Assembly (NCBI GenBank): GCA_002717185.1 | Contig: PBDC01000087.1 | Span: 1 to 17,424, forward strand | Origin: Rhodospirillaceae bacterium | GTDB lineage: Bacteria; Pseudomonadota; Alphaproteobacteria; UBA8366; GCA-2717185 | Length of the DNA: 17,424 nt | Reading direction: 5' to 3' | Shown here: one piece after another, positions 1-7,263 of the stretch | How positions within the stretch are numbered: position 1 is the stretch's first letter | How the letters are laid out: each line of letters opens with the position of its first letter | Program-made: the position numbers and the translations under genes | Notes under the pieces: model-generated | What the model was told of the DNA's origin: nothing | The model's database searches: none | The model's input: the letters and a program-made list of their open reading frames with translations, nothing else

Positions 1-136
1 CTGGGACAATCGCTGCGTCCTCCATCGGGCAACCGCCTACAAAGCCAATCGATATCGGCGGATCATGCACCGCACCACCGTAGCCGGGGTAGGCCCGACG
101 GTAAACGAGGCCGGCGCAGCCTTGGCGGTGGCGTAG
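1..136 (+). CDS. TauD/TfdA-family dioxygenase, C-terminal fragment (5' truncated by window edge)
   Basis: Reading from base 2, 44 codons end at the TAG at 134-136. The peptide begins WDNRCVLHRAT and continues with RRIMHRTTVAG. This is the C-terminal signature of Fe(II)/2-oxoglutarate dioxygenases of the TauD/TfdA family: the His of VLHRA is the distal iron ligand, and the Arg-rich stretch (RRIMHR) about 12-17 residues later supplies the 2-oxoglutarate-binding Arg. The enzyme would hydroxylate a small organic acid, sulfonate or similar substrate in the cytoplasm, but the substrate-determining part lies outside the window. Its stop codon abuts the ATG of the next gene, so the two are very likely co-transcribed and translationally coupled. 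Confidence 0.8.
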   Translation, partial: WDNRCVLHRATAYKANRYRRIMHRTTVAGVGPTVNEAGAALAVA

Positions 137-1336
137 ATGAGCACATCAACGCAAATGAATGGCTTTCCACCTTCGCCCAAAAACCAAGTAACGCTGGCTA
201 ACTGGCGGACCCCGCCATTTCACAAGTGGGGCTTCCAACATGTGCGTGAACTCGTCCCATCAGCCGACATACCGGCAAGTGGCGACACGATGGAGCTTCC
301 ATCTAATCCCGTCGATTTAAGCATTTGTCAAATTGACCACGCCGACGGCCGTTCTATGACGTTTTACGATTTCCTAGAACACACGCATACAGACGGGATC
401 GTCATACTGCGCGGCGGAGACATTGTTTTCGAGGGTTACATGACGGGCATGACCCAAGGGACACCTCACATCCTGATGTCGGTCAGCAAGTCCATGCTCG
501 GATTGTTAGCGGGAATTTTGATCGAACGTGGGGAACTTGACCCTGAGCAATTGATCTCTGAAATCGTGCCAGAGATTGTGGACACTGCCTATCACGGCGC
601 ATCGGTGCGCCATCTTCTCGACATGCGGGTTGGCATCGATTTCGACGAGGACTATCTGGCAATGTCAGGGCCGATCATCGAATACCGCAAATCGACCAAC
701 TGGAACCCGCTGGAACCCGGTGAAAAGGCCACGGACCTGCGCAGCTTCTACGGTCAGTTACAGGATCGATCGGGGAAACATGGCGGACCGACTAACTACG
801 TATCACCAAACAACGATTTGCTGGGTTGGGTGATAGAGCGAGCGACAGGATGTCGCTATGCGGAACTGATGAGCACGTTGATTTGGCAACCATTAGGCGC
901 CACCGAAAACGCCTACATCACCGTGGACAGGTTAGGAGCGCCGCGCTGTGCCGGCGGCATGTGTGCAACGACGCGGGATCTTGCGCGTGTCGGACATATG
1001 GTTTCAAAGGGCAGATCACGGAACGGGACGTCAATCGTACCACAAGGCTGGATAGATGATATCGAGCAAGGCGGTAGCACCGCCGCATGGAAAGATGGAA
1101 CCATGGCGCCTTATTTTTTGAATCTTGATATCTCCTACCGAAGCCAATGGTATTCTCTGCACGGCGAAACTCCCCTTTTATTCGGATTCGGCGTGCACGG
1201 GCAGTTCCTGTTTGTTGATAGACAAAACGATATCGTGATCGCAAAATTTTCGTCACAGGAGATGCCGTTGGATACAGAGAAGAACGTCTTAACAGTATCG
1301 GCGGCAACACAAATCGTACGTAATCTAGCGAATTAG
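137..1336 (+). CDS. Serine hydrolase of the beta-lactamase (class C / 6-aminohexanoate hydrolase-like) family
   Basis: A 399-residue protein with the S-x-x-K catalytic motif at S115-V-S-K118 (context LMSVSKSMLG), where the Ser is the nucleophile and the Lys its activator. A second motif, Y221-V-S-P-N-N, sits where these enzymes carry the Tyr-containing motif. Near residues 350-370 is a G-V-H-G-Q-F segment resembling the C-terminal substrate-pocket strand of NylB/EstB-type esterases. No convincing signal peptide is seen, so a cytoplasmic esterase or amidase is likelier than a periplasmic beta-lactamase. The ATG directly follows the TAG of a TauD-like gene, suggesting the hydrolase acts on the same substrate class. 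The true substrate (ester, amide or lactone) cannot be read from the sequence. Confidence 0.88.
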   Translation: MSTSTQMNGFPPSPKNQVTLANWRTPPFHKWGFQHVRELVPSADIPASGDTMELPSNPVDLSICQIDHADGRSMTFYDFLEHTHTDGIVILRGGDIVFEGYMTGMTQGTPHILMSVSKSMLGLLAGILIERGELDPEQLISEIVPEIVDTAYHGASVRHLLDMRVGIDFDEDYLAMSGPIIEYRKSTNWNPLEPGEKATDLRSFYGQLQDRSGKHGGPTNYVSPNNDLLGWVIERATGCRYAELMSTLIWQPLGATENAYITVDRLGAPRCAGGMCATTRDLARVGHMVSKGRSRNGTSIVPQGWIDDIEQGGSTAAWKDGTMAPYFLNLDISYRSQWYSLHGETPLLFGFGVHGQFLFVDRQNDIVIAKFSSQEMPLDTEKNVLTVSAATQIVRNLAN

Positions 1337-1340
1337 CTTT

Positions 1341-1368
1341 AACAAACAGGATACATATACCGTTTGTT
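1341..1368 (+). terminator. Hairpin just after the serine hydrolase stop, possible terminator
   Basis: AACAAAC pairs with GTTTGTT (7 bp, extendable by one T-A pair), enclosing GG...CC around an AT-rich loop. It begins 5 bases after the stop codon. No T-tract follows on the plus strand (ACCCAAAAAA comes next), so it is not a canonical intrinsic terminator. It may instead stabilise the 3' end. Confidence 0.35.
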
Positions 1369-1607
1369 ACCCAAAAAAGTTCGCGTAATTAACGTTCCGT
1401 TAAAATTTTACCGAAGCTCAAAATGATTTTGTAACCACTCTCTCGATAAAGCAGATAGGTATCCCTGCGCGCGCCACCTTATGATGATCCATGCGTTACA
1501 ATGGTCAGTAAACTATTGTGCTAAAATCCGGCATTCTCGAATATCACCATCAAAAATACTAGCGTCCGTCAAACAGCTTCTCTTTTTTCACAAAAGGCAG
1601 CGATTTT

Positions 1608-1625
1608 CAGTATGGCGGCATACTG
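1608..1625 (-). terminator. Hairpin downstream of the minus-strand operon, possible terminator
   Basis: CAGTATG and CATACTG form a perfect 7-bp stem around a GCGG loop, 18 bases past the stop of the quinone oxidoreductase gene, the last gene of the minus-strand unit. Read on the minus strand, the bases after the stem are AAAATCG rather than a U-run, so the terminator role is weak. An overlapping alternative stem (CGGCA/TGCCG) competes with it. Confidence 0.35.
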
Positions 1626-1643
1626 TGCCGTTACTACCTTAGT

Positions 1644-2675
1644 TTAGTGCCCGAGGCGTGTTGCCTCTTTATCCATAACCAAGGCAACGCGACCGATCGA
1701 ACGACGCCCGAGAACTTCAGACATCGCTTTCTGAAAATTAGCCAAAGCGAACGTTTGGGAGATGACAGGTTTCAAATGTCCTGCTTCGAACCAATTGGAT
1801 AATTGCGCCATCATATCGCGCATACGATCACCATATTGGAGCCTAACATCATCAGGGCTCCATCCGACATAATACCCCATGTTAAGGCCACAAACCGTGA
1901 TGTTCTTAACCAAAAGGATATTGGCCGGAATTTGCTGAATAGTTCCACCTGCAAATCCAACCGGCATAATCCGTCCCTCCGGGGCAATGCAGCGCAGAGA
2001 TTGAGCAAAAACATCGCCCCCTACGGGATCATATATGGCATCCGCACCGCGGCCGGCAGTAATTTTTAGTACCTTCTGGCGAAACTCTCCCTCGCGATAG
2101 TTAATACAGAAGTCAGCACCGTGTTCTTTTGCAACTTCAAGTTTTTTCTCTGAACCGGCCGTCGCAATTACTGTGGCACCAAGAATTTTGGCGATCTCAA
2201 TAGCCGCCATCCCGACACCACCTGCTGCCCCATGCACCAGCAAGGTTTCCCCCTCGCCTAGCCTCAGCAAGTGTGGCCAGCATAGTGCCGCATAGGATGT
2301 GCCGTACGAATTCGTAAAACAGATGGCACGACTAAACTCCAGACCTTGTGGGATCGGGAACACATTCACTTCATGCGCAACAGCTTCTTCGGCCAGACCA
2401 CCCCAATCTAAAACAGCGCAGACGCGATCACCTATCTTGACCCGCGTCACACCTTCAGCGATCTCTGTTACGATACCAGCTATCTCGGTACCAGGTACAA
2501 AGGGAAGCGGCGGCTTGCGTTGGTATTTCCCGGCGACAACAAGGCTCGTTGCAAAACTGACCCCGGCGGCCTGCGTTCGAATGCGCACCTGTCCTGCTTG
2601 TAAGTCAGGTATCGCGCAGTCTTCCAGAGTGAGGTTCTCGAATTCAGTCCATTCCTTGACCAAAACACCGCGCAT
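1644..2675 (-). CDS. Zinc-independent quinone oxidoreductase-like MDR protein (NADPH-dependent)
   Basis: A 343-residue medium-chain dehydrogenase/reductase. The N-terminal GroES-like domain (about 1-125) contains FVPGTEIAG and IGDRV. The Rossmann domain carries the NADPH-binding motif G149-A-A-G-G-V-G155 followed by IEIAKILGATVIATAGS. DPVGG and GRIMPVGFAGG further on are typical of the quinone oxidoreductase/acryloyl-CoA reductase branch. The Cys/His ligands of zinc alcohol dehydrogenases are absent. The likely reaction is NADPH-dependent reduction of a quinone or enone/enoyl thioester. The ATG at 2675 has AAGGA 7 bases upstream. It is the last gene of a four-gene unit and starts 47 bp after the LLM gene ends. 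Confidence 0.9.
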   Translation of the reverse strand: MRGVLVKEWTEFENLTLEDCAIPDLQAGQVRIRTQAAGVSFATSLVVAGKYQRKPPLPFVPGTEIAGIVTEIAEGVTRVKIGDRVCAVLDWGGLAEEAVAHEVNVFPIPQGLEFSRAICFTNSYGTSYAALCWPHLLRLGEGETLLVHGAAGGVGMAAIEIAKILGATVIATAGSEKKLEVAKEHGADFCINYREGEFRQKVLKITAGRGADAIYDPVGGDVFAQSLRCIAPEGRIMPVGFAGGTIQQIPANILLVKNITVCGLNMGYYVGWSPDDVRLQYGDRMRDMMAQLSNWFEAGHLKPVISQTFALANFQKAMSEVLGRRSIGRVALVMDKEATRLGH

Positions 2676-2722
2676 GGGATGTTCCTTTGACTTGGAGAAT
2701 TAATAAAAAATAGTACCGAGGT

Positions 2723-3760
2723 TTAAGTGGCGTCCCTGAGTAGGTCCATCACCTGCTCGAGCATCGCAATCTTAGCTTTCGTTTTCATGGAATTGTCGAA
2801 ACGTAGGCTCAAGGAATCAACACCAACCTGCTTGTAAATTTTAAATCGTTCACGCACCATCTCTGGCGTCCCTATGGCCCCGAATTGTGTAATCATTTCA
2901 TCGGGGACGATTTTGCGCGCCTCGTCCCGACGACCTGCAACCCAGAGCCGTTGAATTTCAGTCGCTGCATCGCTGTAGCCCGCGCGTTTGAAAGCATCGT
3001 TATAAAAATTTGTCGTCGCGGACCCCATGCCCCCCATCTGGAAAGCAACTCCAGGTCGACGCGCTTCGATTAGCGCATCAACTTCTTCCCCGATATCAAT
3101 CGCGCAGCCAACGTGCAACTCAATATCATCCAGTGACCTTCCTGCGGACACCGCTCCCGCGCGTATATAGGAAAGGTGAGCCTCTGCATGGTCTGGTGAA
3201 AAGGACGTACCCAACCAGCCATCCGCCGCTGCTCCAGTATACTCCAAAGCCTTGGGGCCCAGCGTTGCCAAAAAAATCGGAATTTCAGCGGGCGCATGCT
3301 CGACCTTGATCGCTTTCCCCTCCCCGCCTGGCCGCGGCAGTACATGGTATTTTCCATCATAGACGACCTTTTCACCGCGGCACGCCATGCGAATAATCTC
3401 AACATTCTCTTTCAGACGGGTTAACGGTGCCCTATAGGGCACCCCTTGTAGACCTTCAACAACCTGCGGCCCGCTGACGCCCAGGCCTAGGATAAAACGG
3501 CCATCACACAGTCGGTTCATCGATAGTGCGGTCATCGCAGTCATAGCGGGAACGCGGGCGCTGATCTGCATGATGCCTGTACCGAGCTTGATGCGGGAGG
3601 TACGTGCCGCTAGGTAGGCTAAGGTCGTCACCGCATCCGTTCCCCACGCTTCTGCCGACCACGCATGATCGACCCCAACCCGCTCGGCCTCGATCACAAA
3701 CTCCATTACATCTTTGATATCGCGGCGGCCATAGGCGCCAATGGAGATCGATGTTTTCAT
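2723..3760 (-). CDS. LLM-class (luciferase-like) F420/flavin-dependent oxidoreductase
   Basis: A 345-residue single-domain TIM-barrel protein of the bacterial luciferase-like family. Diagnostic features are the N-terminal EAERVGVDHAW, the RTSRIKLGTGI strand with ISARVPAMTAM (coenzyme-binding region of F420-dependent members), RFILGLGVSGPQVVEG, and PIFLATLGPKALEYTGAAADGW. The overall pattern resembles F420-dependent oxidoreductases more than FMNH2 monooxygenases, but the cofactor cannot be assigned from sequence reading alone. It would transfer hydride to or from, or oxygenate, a small substrate in the cytoplasm. It lies 42 bp downstream of the HCCA-isomerase-like gene and 47 bp upstream of the MDR gene, all in one direction. 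No truncation is seen. Confidence 0.9.
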   Translation of the reverse strand: MKTSISIGAYGRRDIKDVMEFVIEAERVGVDHAWSAEAWGTDAVTTLAYLAARTSRIKLGTGIMQISARVPAMTAMTALSMNRLCDGRFILGLGVSGPQVVEGLQGVPYRAPLTRLKENVEIIRMACRGEKVVYDGKYHVLPRPGGEGKAIKVEHAPAEIPIFLATLGPKALEYTGAAADGWLGTSFSPDHAEAHLSYIRAGAVSAGRSLDDIELHVGCAIDIGEEVDALIEARRPGVAFQMGGMGSATTNFYNDAFKRAGYSDAATEIQRLWVAGRRDEARKIVPDEMITQFGAIGTPEMVRERFKIYKQVGVDSLSLRFDNSMKTKAKIAMLEQVMDLLRDAT

Positions 3761-3802
3761 CCTTGTTTTCCAACCCTGGCTACTTTCAAAACGTCTTCCA
3801 TT

Positions 3803-4402
3803 TTACCTTCCCAGGATCGTCTCTTCGACATCTCGCAATCGATCTTTGCCAAAATAAATCTCATCGCCTACGAAAAATGTCGGGCTACCAAACGTTCCGC
3901 GTTCGACAGATGCTTCCGTATTTTTTAAAAGCTGGTCTTTGACCTCCTGATCTTGAGTGCGGGCTAACACCCCTGCCCCATCCAAACCTGATGCTTCTAG
4001 AGCCGCCTGAATAACGTCCGGCTCATCCATCTTTTTGGGATCCTCCCACATATGATGATAAACGGCGTCGACATAGTCTGCGAAACAGTCGTCAATTTTT
4101 GCGGCCACGGCACCACGCATAATCTGAATAGTGTTAACAGGGAAATGCGGATTGCGATTGAACGTGGTTAATCCATGTCTTGTGATAAAACGTTGCGTTT
4201 CAAGCCGATTGTATTCCTGCTTATTTTTGATATCGGCAAAAGCGACCATCGGCGACTGGTTGTTGGTAAGCTTGAAAACACCCCCGAGCAACACCGGAAT
4301 GTATTCAAACGTAGCACCGGTACGTTTCTCAATTTCTGGTATTAGTTTGTGGCAGAAATAAGCGTTGGGACTACCAAAATCGAAGTGAAATTCAACCGTC
4401 AC
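3803..4402 (-). CDS. 2-hydroxychromene-2-carboxylate isomerase-like protein (DsbA/thioredoxin-fold family)
   Basis: A 199-residue protein beginning with FHFDFGSPNAYF. Ser11 in GSPNAY occupies the position of the catalytic Ser of NahD-type 2-hydroxychromene-2-carboxylate isomerases, which replaces the CxxC of true DsbA proteins. The C-terminus has GSPTFFVGDEIYFGKDRL, the cis-proline region of the thioredoxin fold and a conserved family ending. NahD enzymes use glutathione to isomerise a ring-fission product in naphthalene degradation; many homologues have other, unknown substrates. The start is a GTG at 4402, preceded by AGGAG at 8 bases. It lies 11 bp after the MaoC-like gene, consistent with one operon. 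The family call is firm; the exact substrate is not. Confidence 0.88.
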   Translation of the reverse strand: MTVEFHFDFGSPNAYFCHKLIPEIEKRTGATFEYIPVLLGGVFKLTNNQSPMVAFADIKNKQEYNRLETQRFITRHGLTTFNRNPHFPVNTIQIMRGAVAAKIDDCFADYVDAVYHHMWEDPKKMDEPDVIQAALEASGLDGAGVLARTQDQEVKDQLLKNTEASVERGTFGSPTFFVGDEIYFGKDRLRDVEETILGR

Positions 4403-4413
4403 GCTATCTACTC

Positions 4414-4911
4414 CTATTGGCTCGTCGTCATGTCAAAAGATTTGGGAAACCAAAAGTTCAAATATTCAACGTAAACGGAGGGGCCCTGCTGTCCCTCTAC
4501 TTCAAACTCGTGCCCCGTTTTCAAAAGACATTTGCCTTCGCCACGATCAGTCGTTCCAATCAGTTTGATGCGGTCGCGCACACGGACGCCCTCACCAGTG
4601 ATTATCGGTCGCAGAACACGGACTTTATCCATACCGTAATTTAAGGAATAGGCCCCATCTTTCGGCCGCACGCCCGCACTTTCCATGAAGTACGTGATCA
4701 AGCTGATAATGAAGAACCCGTGCACCAAAGTTCCACCGTAGGGGCTCTCTTTCTCACATCGATCCGGATCGGTATGCATCCAGGGCGCCCAACGTGTAAC
4801 TTCGCCAAAACGGTCAACCTGATCCTGATCAATATTCAGCCAATCTGTCAGCGCTATCTCTTGCCCGACAAACTGGTCGGCATTCGATAAAAGAAACTCT
4901 CGCGTCGCCAT
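4414..4911 (-). CDS. MaoC-like hotdog-fold protein (enoyl-CoA hydratase family) with altered catalytic motif
   Basis: A protein of about 165 residues with the MaoC/R-specific hydratase pattern: RFGEVT, then WMHTDPDRC, then SPYGGTLVHGFFIISL. The family dyad is Asp-x4-His. His46 (in WMHTD) is present, but the position of the Asp five residues earlier is Trp41 (T39-R-W-A-P-W-M-H46). Classical hydratase chemistry is therefore doubtful. It may use another residue, act as a hydratase with relaxed chemistry, or bind a thioester without hydrating it. I chose the ATG at 4911, with GGTGA upstream; a GTG at 4920 would add three residues. It is first in the minus-strand unit and diverges from the PaaI-like gene. 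Confidence 0.83.
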   Translation of the reverse strand: MATREFLLSNADQFVGQEIALTDWLNIDQDQVDRFGEVTRWAPWMHTDPDRCEKESPYGGTLVHGFFIISLITYFMESAGVRPKDGAYSLNYGMDKVRVLRPIITGEGVRVRDRIKLIGTTDRGEGKCLLKTGHEFEVEGQQGPSVYVEYLNFWFPKSFDMTTSQ

Positions 4912-5049
4912 AACTATCACCCAGTCCTGAATAAACCTTCACCAAACTAAGATGCAGGAACGTTTGAACGCAATATAGAGAGTCGAAGCTTAGCAACCTT
5001 TTTGGATGCTTCGACATACATCCGCCTCGATCTAAAAGAGAGTGTCTAC
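4912..5049. promoter_or_regulatory. Divergent promoter region between the MaoC-led operon and the thioesterase gene
   Basis: This stretch of under 140 bp separates two divergent genes and must hold the promoters of both. It is AT-rich compared with the flanking genes. Its one clear structured element is the inverted repeat at 4982-5015. I could not identify -35/-10 boxes with confidence. Confidence 0.5.
4982..5015. repeat. 8-bp inverted repeat in the divergent promoter region (candidate operator)
   Basis: GTCGAAGC (4982-4989) and GCTTCGAC (5008-5015) are perfect reverse complements separated by 18 bp, so the arm centres are about two and a half helical turns apart. The site lies between the two start codons, where a regulator could control both units. 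A hairpin in the 5' leader of the thioesterase mRNA is the alternative. Confidence 0.45.
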
Positions 5050-5466
5050 ATGGAAGCAAAATATCGCGCGCGTGCCGAAAAAATTGTCGGCGGCAGCATC
5101 GGCAAACAGATGCATATGACCATTGATGAAGCAACTGAAGGGCGCTGTATTGTGCGTATGCCAACCAATGGCGCAGTACAAAATGAAGCCGGGCGTGTCC
5201 ACGGCGGTGCGATAACCGCGCTGATCGACAACGCCGCAACCGCTGCAGCCTGGGCTTATAAAGGTTTAGGAAAGGATGCGTGGGGAACAACGATATCACT
5301 GACTTGCAACTTTCTCGACGCTGGTCAAAATGCCGATTTGATTGCCGACGCACGCGTCAAGCGACGAGGAAGATCGACAGTATTTGTCGAAATTAACGTC
5401 TCAGACGCAGAAAATAGAGATATTGCCCAAGGTCTCGTAACTTATAAACTCAGTCCAGGTGCATAG
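5050..5466 (+). CDS. PaaI-family hotdog thioesterase
   Basis: A 138-residue protein of typical PaaI/acyl-CoA thioesterase length. The signature N45-E-A-G-R-V-H51-G-G-A-I-T-A-L-I-D60 is clear: the HGG motif with the upstream Asn and downstream Asp that activate water in the PaaI subfamily. It should hydrolyse an acyl- or aryl-CoA thioester in the cytoplasm. The start is the ATG at 5050, with AGAGAG about 8 bases upstream. An in-frame TTG at 5002 would add 16 residues but falls inside the inverted repeat region and adds nothing conserved. It is transcribed divergently from the MaoC-like operon, which suggests a shared CoA-thioester pathway. Confidence 0.87.
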   Translation: MEAKYRARAEKIVGGSIGKQMHMTIDEATEGRCIVRMPTNGAVQNEAGRVHGGAITALIDNAATAAAWAYKGLGKDAWGTTISLTCNFLDAGQNADLIADARVKRRGRSTVFVEINVSDAENRDIAQGLVTYKLSPGA

Positions 5467-5688
5467 GAGCAAAATAGAGTTCGGTTAAAAGCATCAACTA
5501 AAAGATTCAAAGGCTGTAATTATGCCGGTAAAAGCCACCATCGCGTGCCACAATAATAGGCAGCTAAGATAGCCGCTCAAAATCTCAGATCAAATCAGTG
5601 CGCGCTTCAGATTGTTTTAGCTTTCATTACTGGCCATTATGAAATGCGTTAAATGCCTTGATGCACAAATACTTTCGGATGATTAGCA

Positions 5689-6717
5689 ATGCCTCACACG
5701 AAAAAGCAGCCGATTGATCACCCTGCCTCTTGGAAGGCGACAGATTTTGGGTCTAAAGACGATTTTTCGATAGACCTCTCATCTCAGCAGGCTGCTGCTT
5801 TGGAAGCGGAGACTGCCGCTTTTAAGAAAACAGAAATTAGCCATAACAAACTGAACCCAAAAACTTTTCCACTGACCACAATTAAGGATGACGTAGAGGC
5901 CTGGAGACAGGAAATTCAGCGGGGTCGCGGGCTTTTAATGATCCGGGGGTTCCCAACTGATCGGATGACGCTGGAGGATATCAGACTTCTTTTCTTGGGT
6001 TTAGGCACCCATTTTGGTCGGCCCGTCTCGCAGAGCGCCAATGGTGAATTAATTGCGGATGTGATCAATGTTGGGAATAATGATAGGAATGAAAGGGCCT
6101 ACCGTAGCAGCCGAGAATTAAATCTCCACACAGACCGTTGCGATCACATAGGCATGTTGTGCTTACGAAAAGCGGTAAAGGGAGGTGTAAGCGGATATGC
6201 TAGCGCGCTAGCAGTCCACAACGAAATGTTGGCAACCAGGCCAGATCTTGTCGAACCGCTTTACAGCGGCTTCCACCATCACCGGTTTGGAGAACAACCG
6301 CCGGGCGAACCAATCGTAACAGAAGAACGAATTCCAACGATCTCAATTACCGATGGTGTACCAAGTGTCATTTGCATACGCGGCTACATCGATTTAGCGG
6401 TAGAAGAAGGACATGTATCCCTAAGCGACCGGGAAATCGAAGCCCTAGACACATTTGAGAGCATAGCCAATCGTGAAGACTTCCGTCTGAACCTGACAAT
6501 TGAACCAGGTGAGGCAAGCTTTACAAATAATTGCTGTGTCTTACACACGCGAACGGCGTTCGAGGACTCATCAGACCCGGCATTGAAGCGGCATATTCTT
6601 AGACTTTGGCTTAGAGAAGACGAACGCCCAGCAGCACCTGGCGTTATCGTACATAAAGGAGAAGGGATAATGCCGCAGGAGGGCAAGGGGACGTATTATA
6701 CTTCCACTGGAAGCTAA
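5689..6717 (+). CDS. TauD/TfdA-family Fe(II)/2-oxoglutarate-dependent dioxygenase
   Basis: A 342-residue protein with the complete 2-His-1-carboxylate facial triad: H147-T-D149 (LNLHTDRCDH) and distal H286 in NNCCVLHTRTAF. The 2-oxoglutarate-binding Arg is R301 or R305 in KRHILRLWLRE. RGLLMIRGFP near residue 80 is the conserved N-terminal strand of the family. It couples decarboxylation of 2-oxoglutarate to hydroxylation of an unidentified substrate in the cytoplasm. The gene stands alone on the plus strand between the thioesterase and the oppositely oriented selD. The ATG has only a weak GGA upstream, so translation may be modest. A second TauD-like gene ends at the left edge of the window, so this locus carries two. 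Confidence 0.9.
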   Translation: MPHTKKQPIDHPASWKATDFGSKDDFSIDLSSQQAAALEAETAAFKKTEISHNKLNPKTFPLTTIKDDVEAWRQEIQRGRGLLMIRGFPTDRMTLEDIRLLFLGLGTHFGRPVSQSANGELIADVINVGNNDRNERAYRSSRELNLHTDRCDHIGMLCLRKAVKGGVSGYASALAVHNEMLATRPDLVEPLYSGFHHHRFGEQPPGEPIVTEERIPTISITDGVPSVICIRGYIDLAVEEGHVSLSDREIEALDTFESIANREDFRLNLTIEPGEASFTNNCCVLHTRTAFEDSSDPALKRHILRLWLREDERPAAPGVIVHKGEGIMPQEGKGTYYTSTGS

Positions 6718-7263
6718 GAAGGCGGCTGACCAGTCATCTTTCGTAGTCGTTCGAAACTTCACCTATCAAGAATTTGGCGACTGCAATTTCCAGGCGACCC
6801 TATTATCTCGTCATGGCTGCCGCAACTTGCAGCCAATCCAATTACATATCCATTCGGAATGGATCGACTAAACGAACTTAAAGCCAACTATTCTGCACGT
6901 TTCAGTACTGGTCACCTTCCACGCGGAAACACGGTATAACGTTAGAATTCCAATTCAATGTTTAGCTCGAAGTCGCGCTGACGCCTTATTCTGAACGACT
7001 AATCGGCAACCTCGGCAATAGCTGTGTAGGGCTCTTCTTCCGAGCGTACACGAAACCAAAGCGTTGTGAGCTTTCTACCCCTTCTTAATCGCCAACGCCT
7101 TAAAACTGCGGAGGTTAAAAATCCTCACAGAACTATCTTGTCCCCTCGGATAGATTGCGATGCTATGCGTAAAGGTGCAGCCCCTTGATCAAAGCCTCCC
7201 GTCTAGCGCGACCGCCAATGAACCAAAGTATCGATTGATGGGCATTATTCTATGGGTGTAAAC
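6718..7263. other. Long convergent intergenic region (no gene recognised)
   Basis: About 546 bp between the stop of the plus-strand dioxygenase and the stop of minus-strand selD. I found no credible ORF in six frames and no tRNA-like arms, in particular no selC (tRNA-Sec). Two perfect stems occur near the left end: GGCTGC/GCAGCC (6815-6834) and ATCCATTC/GAATGGAT (6848-6864). Neither is followed by a T-run. The region may hold decayed sequence or an unrecognised small RNA. Confidence 0.45.
6815..6864. repeat. Two tandem hairpins downstream of the dioxygenase gene
   Basis: Stem 1 is GGCTGC (6815-6820) with GCAGCC (6829-6834) and an 8-base loop. Stem 2 is ATCCATTC (6848-6855) with GAATGGAT (6857-6864) around one central G, in practice a 7-bp stem with a CGG loop. 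They lie about 100-145 bases after the stop at 6717. Factor-dependent termination or mRNA 3'-end stabilisation is possible; no U-tract supports intrinsic termination. Confidence 0.35.

Larger units (their letters stand above)
1337..1643. other. Convergent intergenic region with two imperfect terminator-like hairpins
   Basis: This AT-rich stretch lies between the serine hydrolase (plus) and the end of the minus-strand operon. I see no credible ORF, RNA gene or repeat family. It holds two potential hairpins, at 1341-1368 and 1608-1625, placed just after the stop codons of the two converging units. Confidence 0.5.

Noticed and set aside
918..1310. 130-residue minus-strand ORF inside the serine hydrolase gene
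   Set aside because: It lies wholly antisense to a well-supported gene, is Arg-rich with no motif, and is best explained as a shadow frame.
5002..5049. TTG at 5002 as the start of the PaaI-like thioesterase
   Set aside because: The added 16 residues match nothing in the family and overlap the inverted repeat. The ATG at 5050 has a better-spaced purine-rich ribosome binding site.
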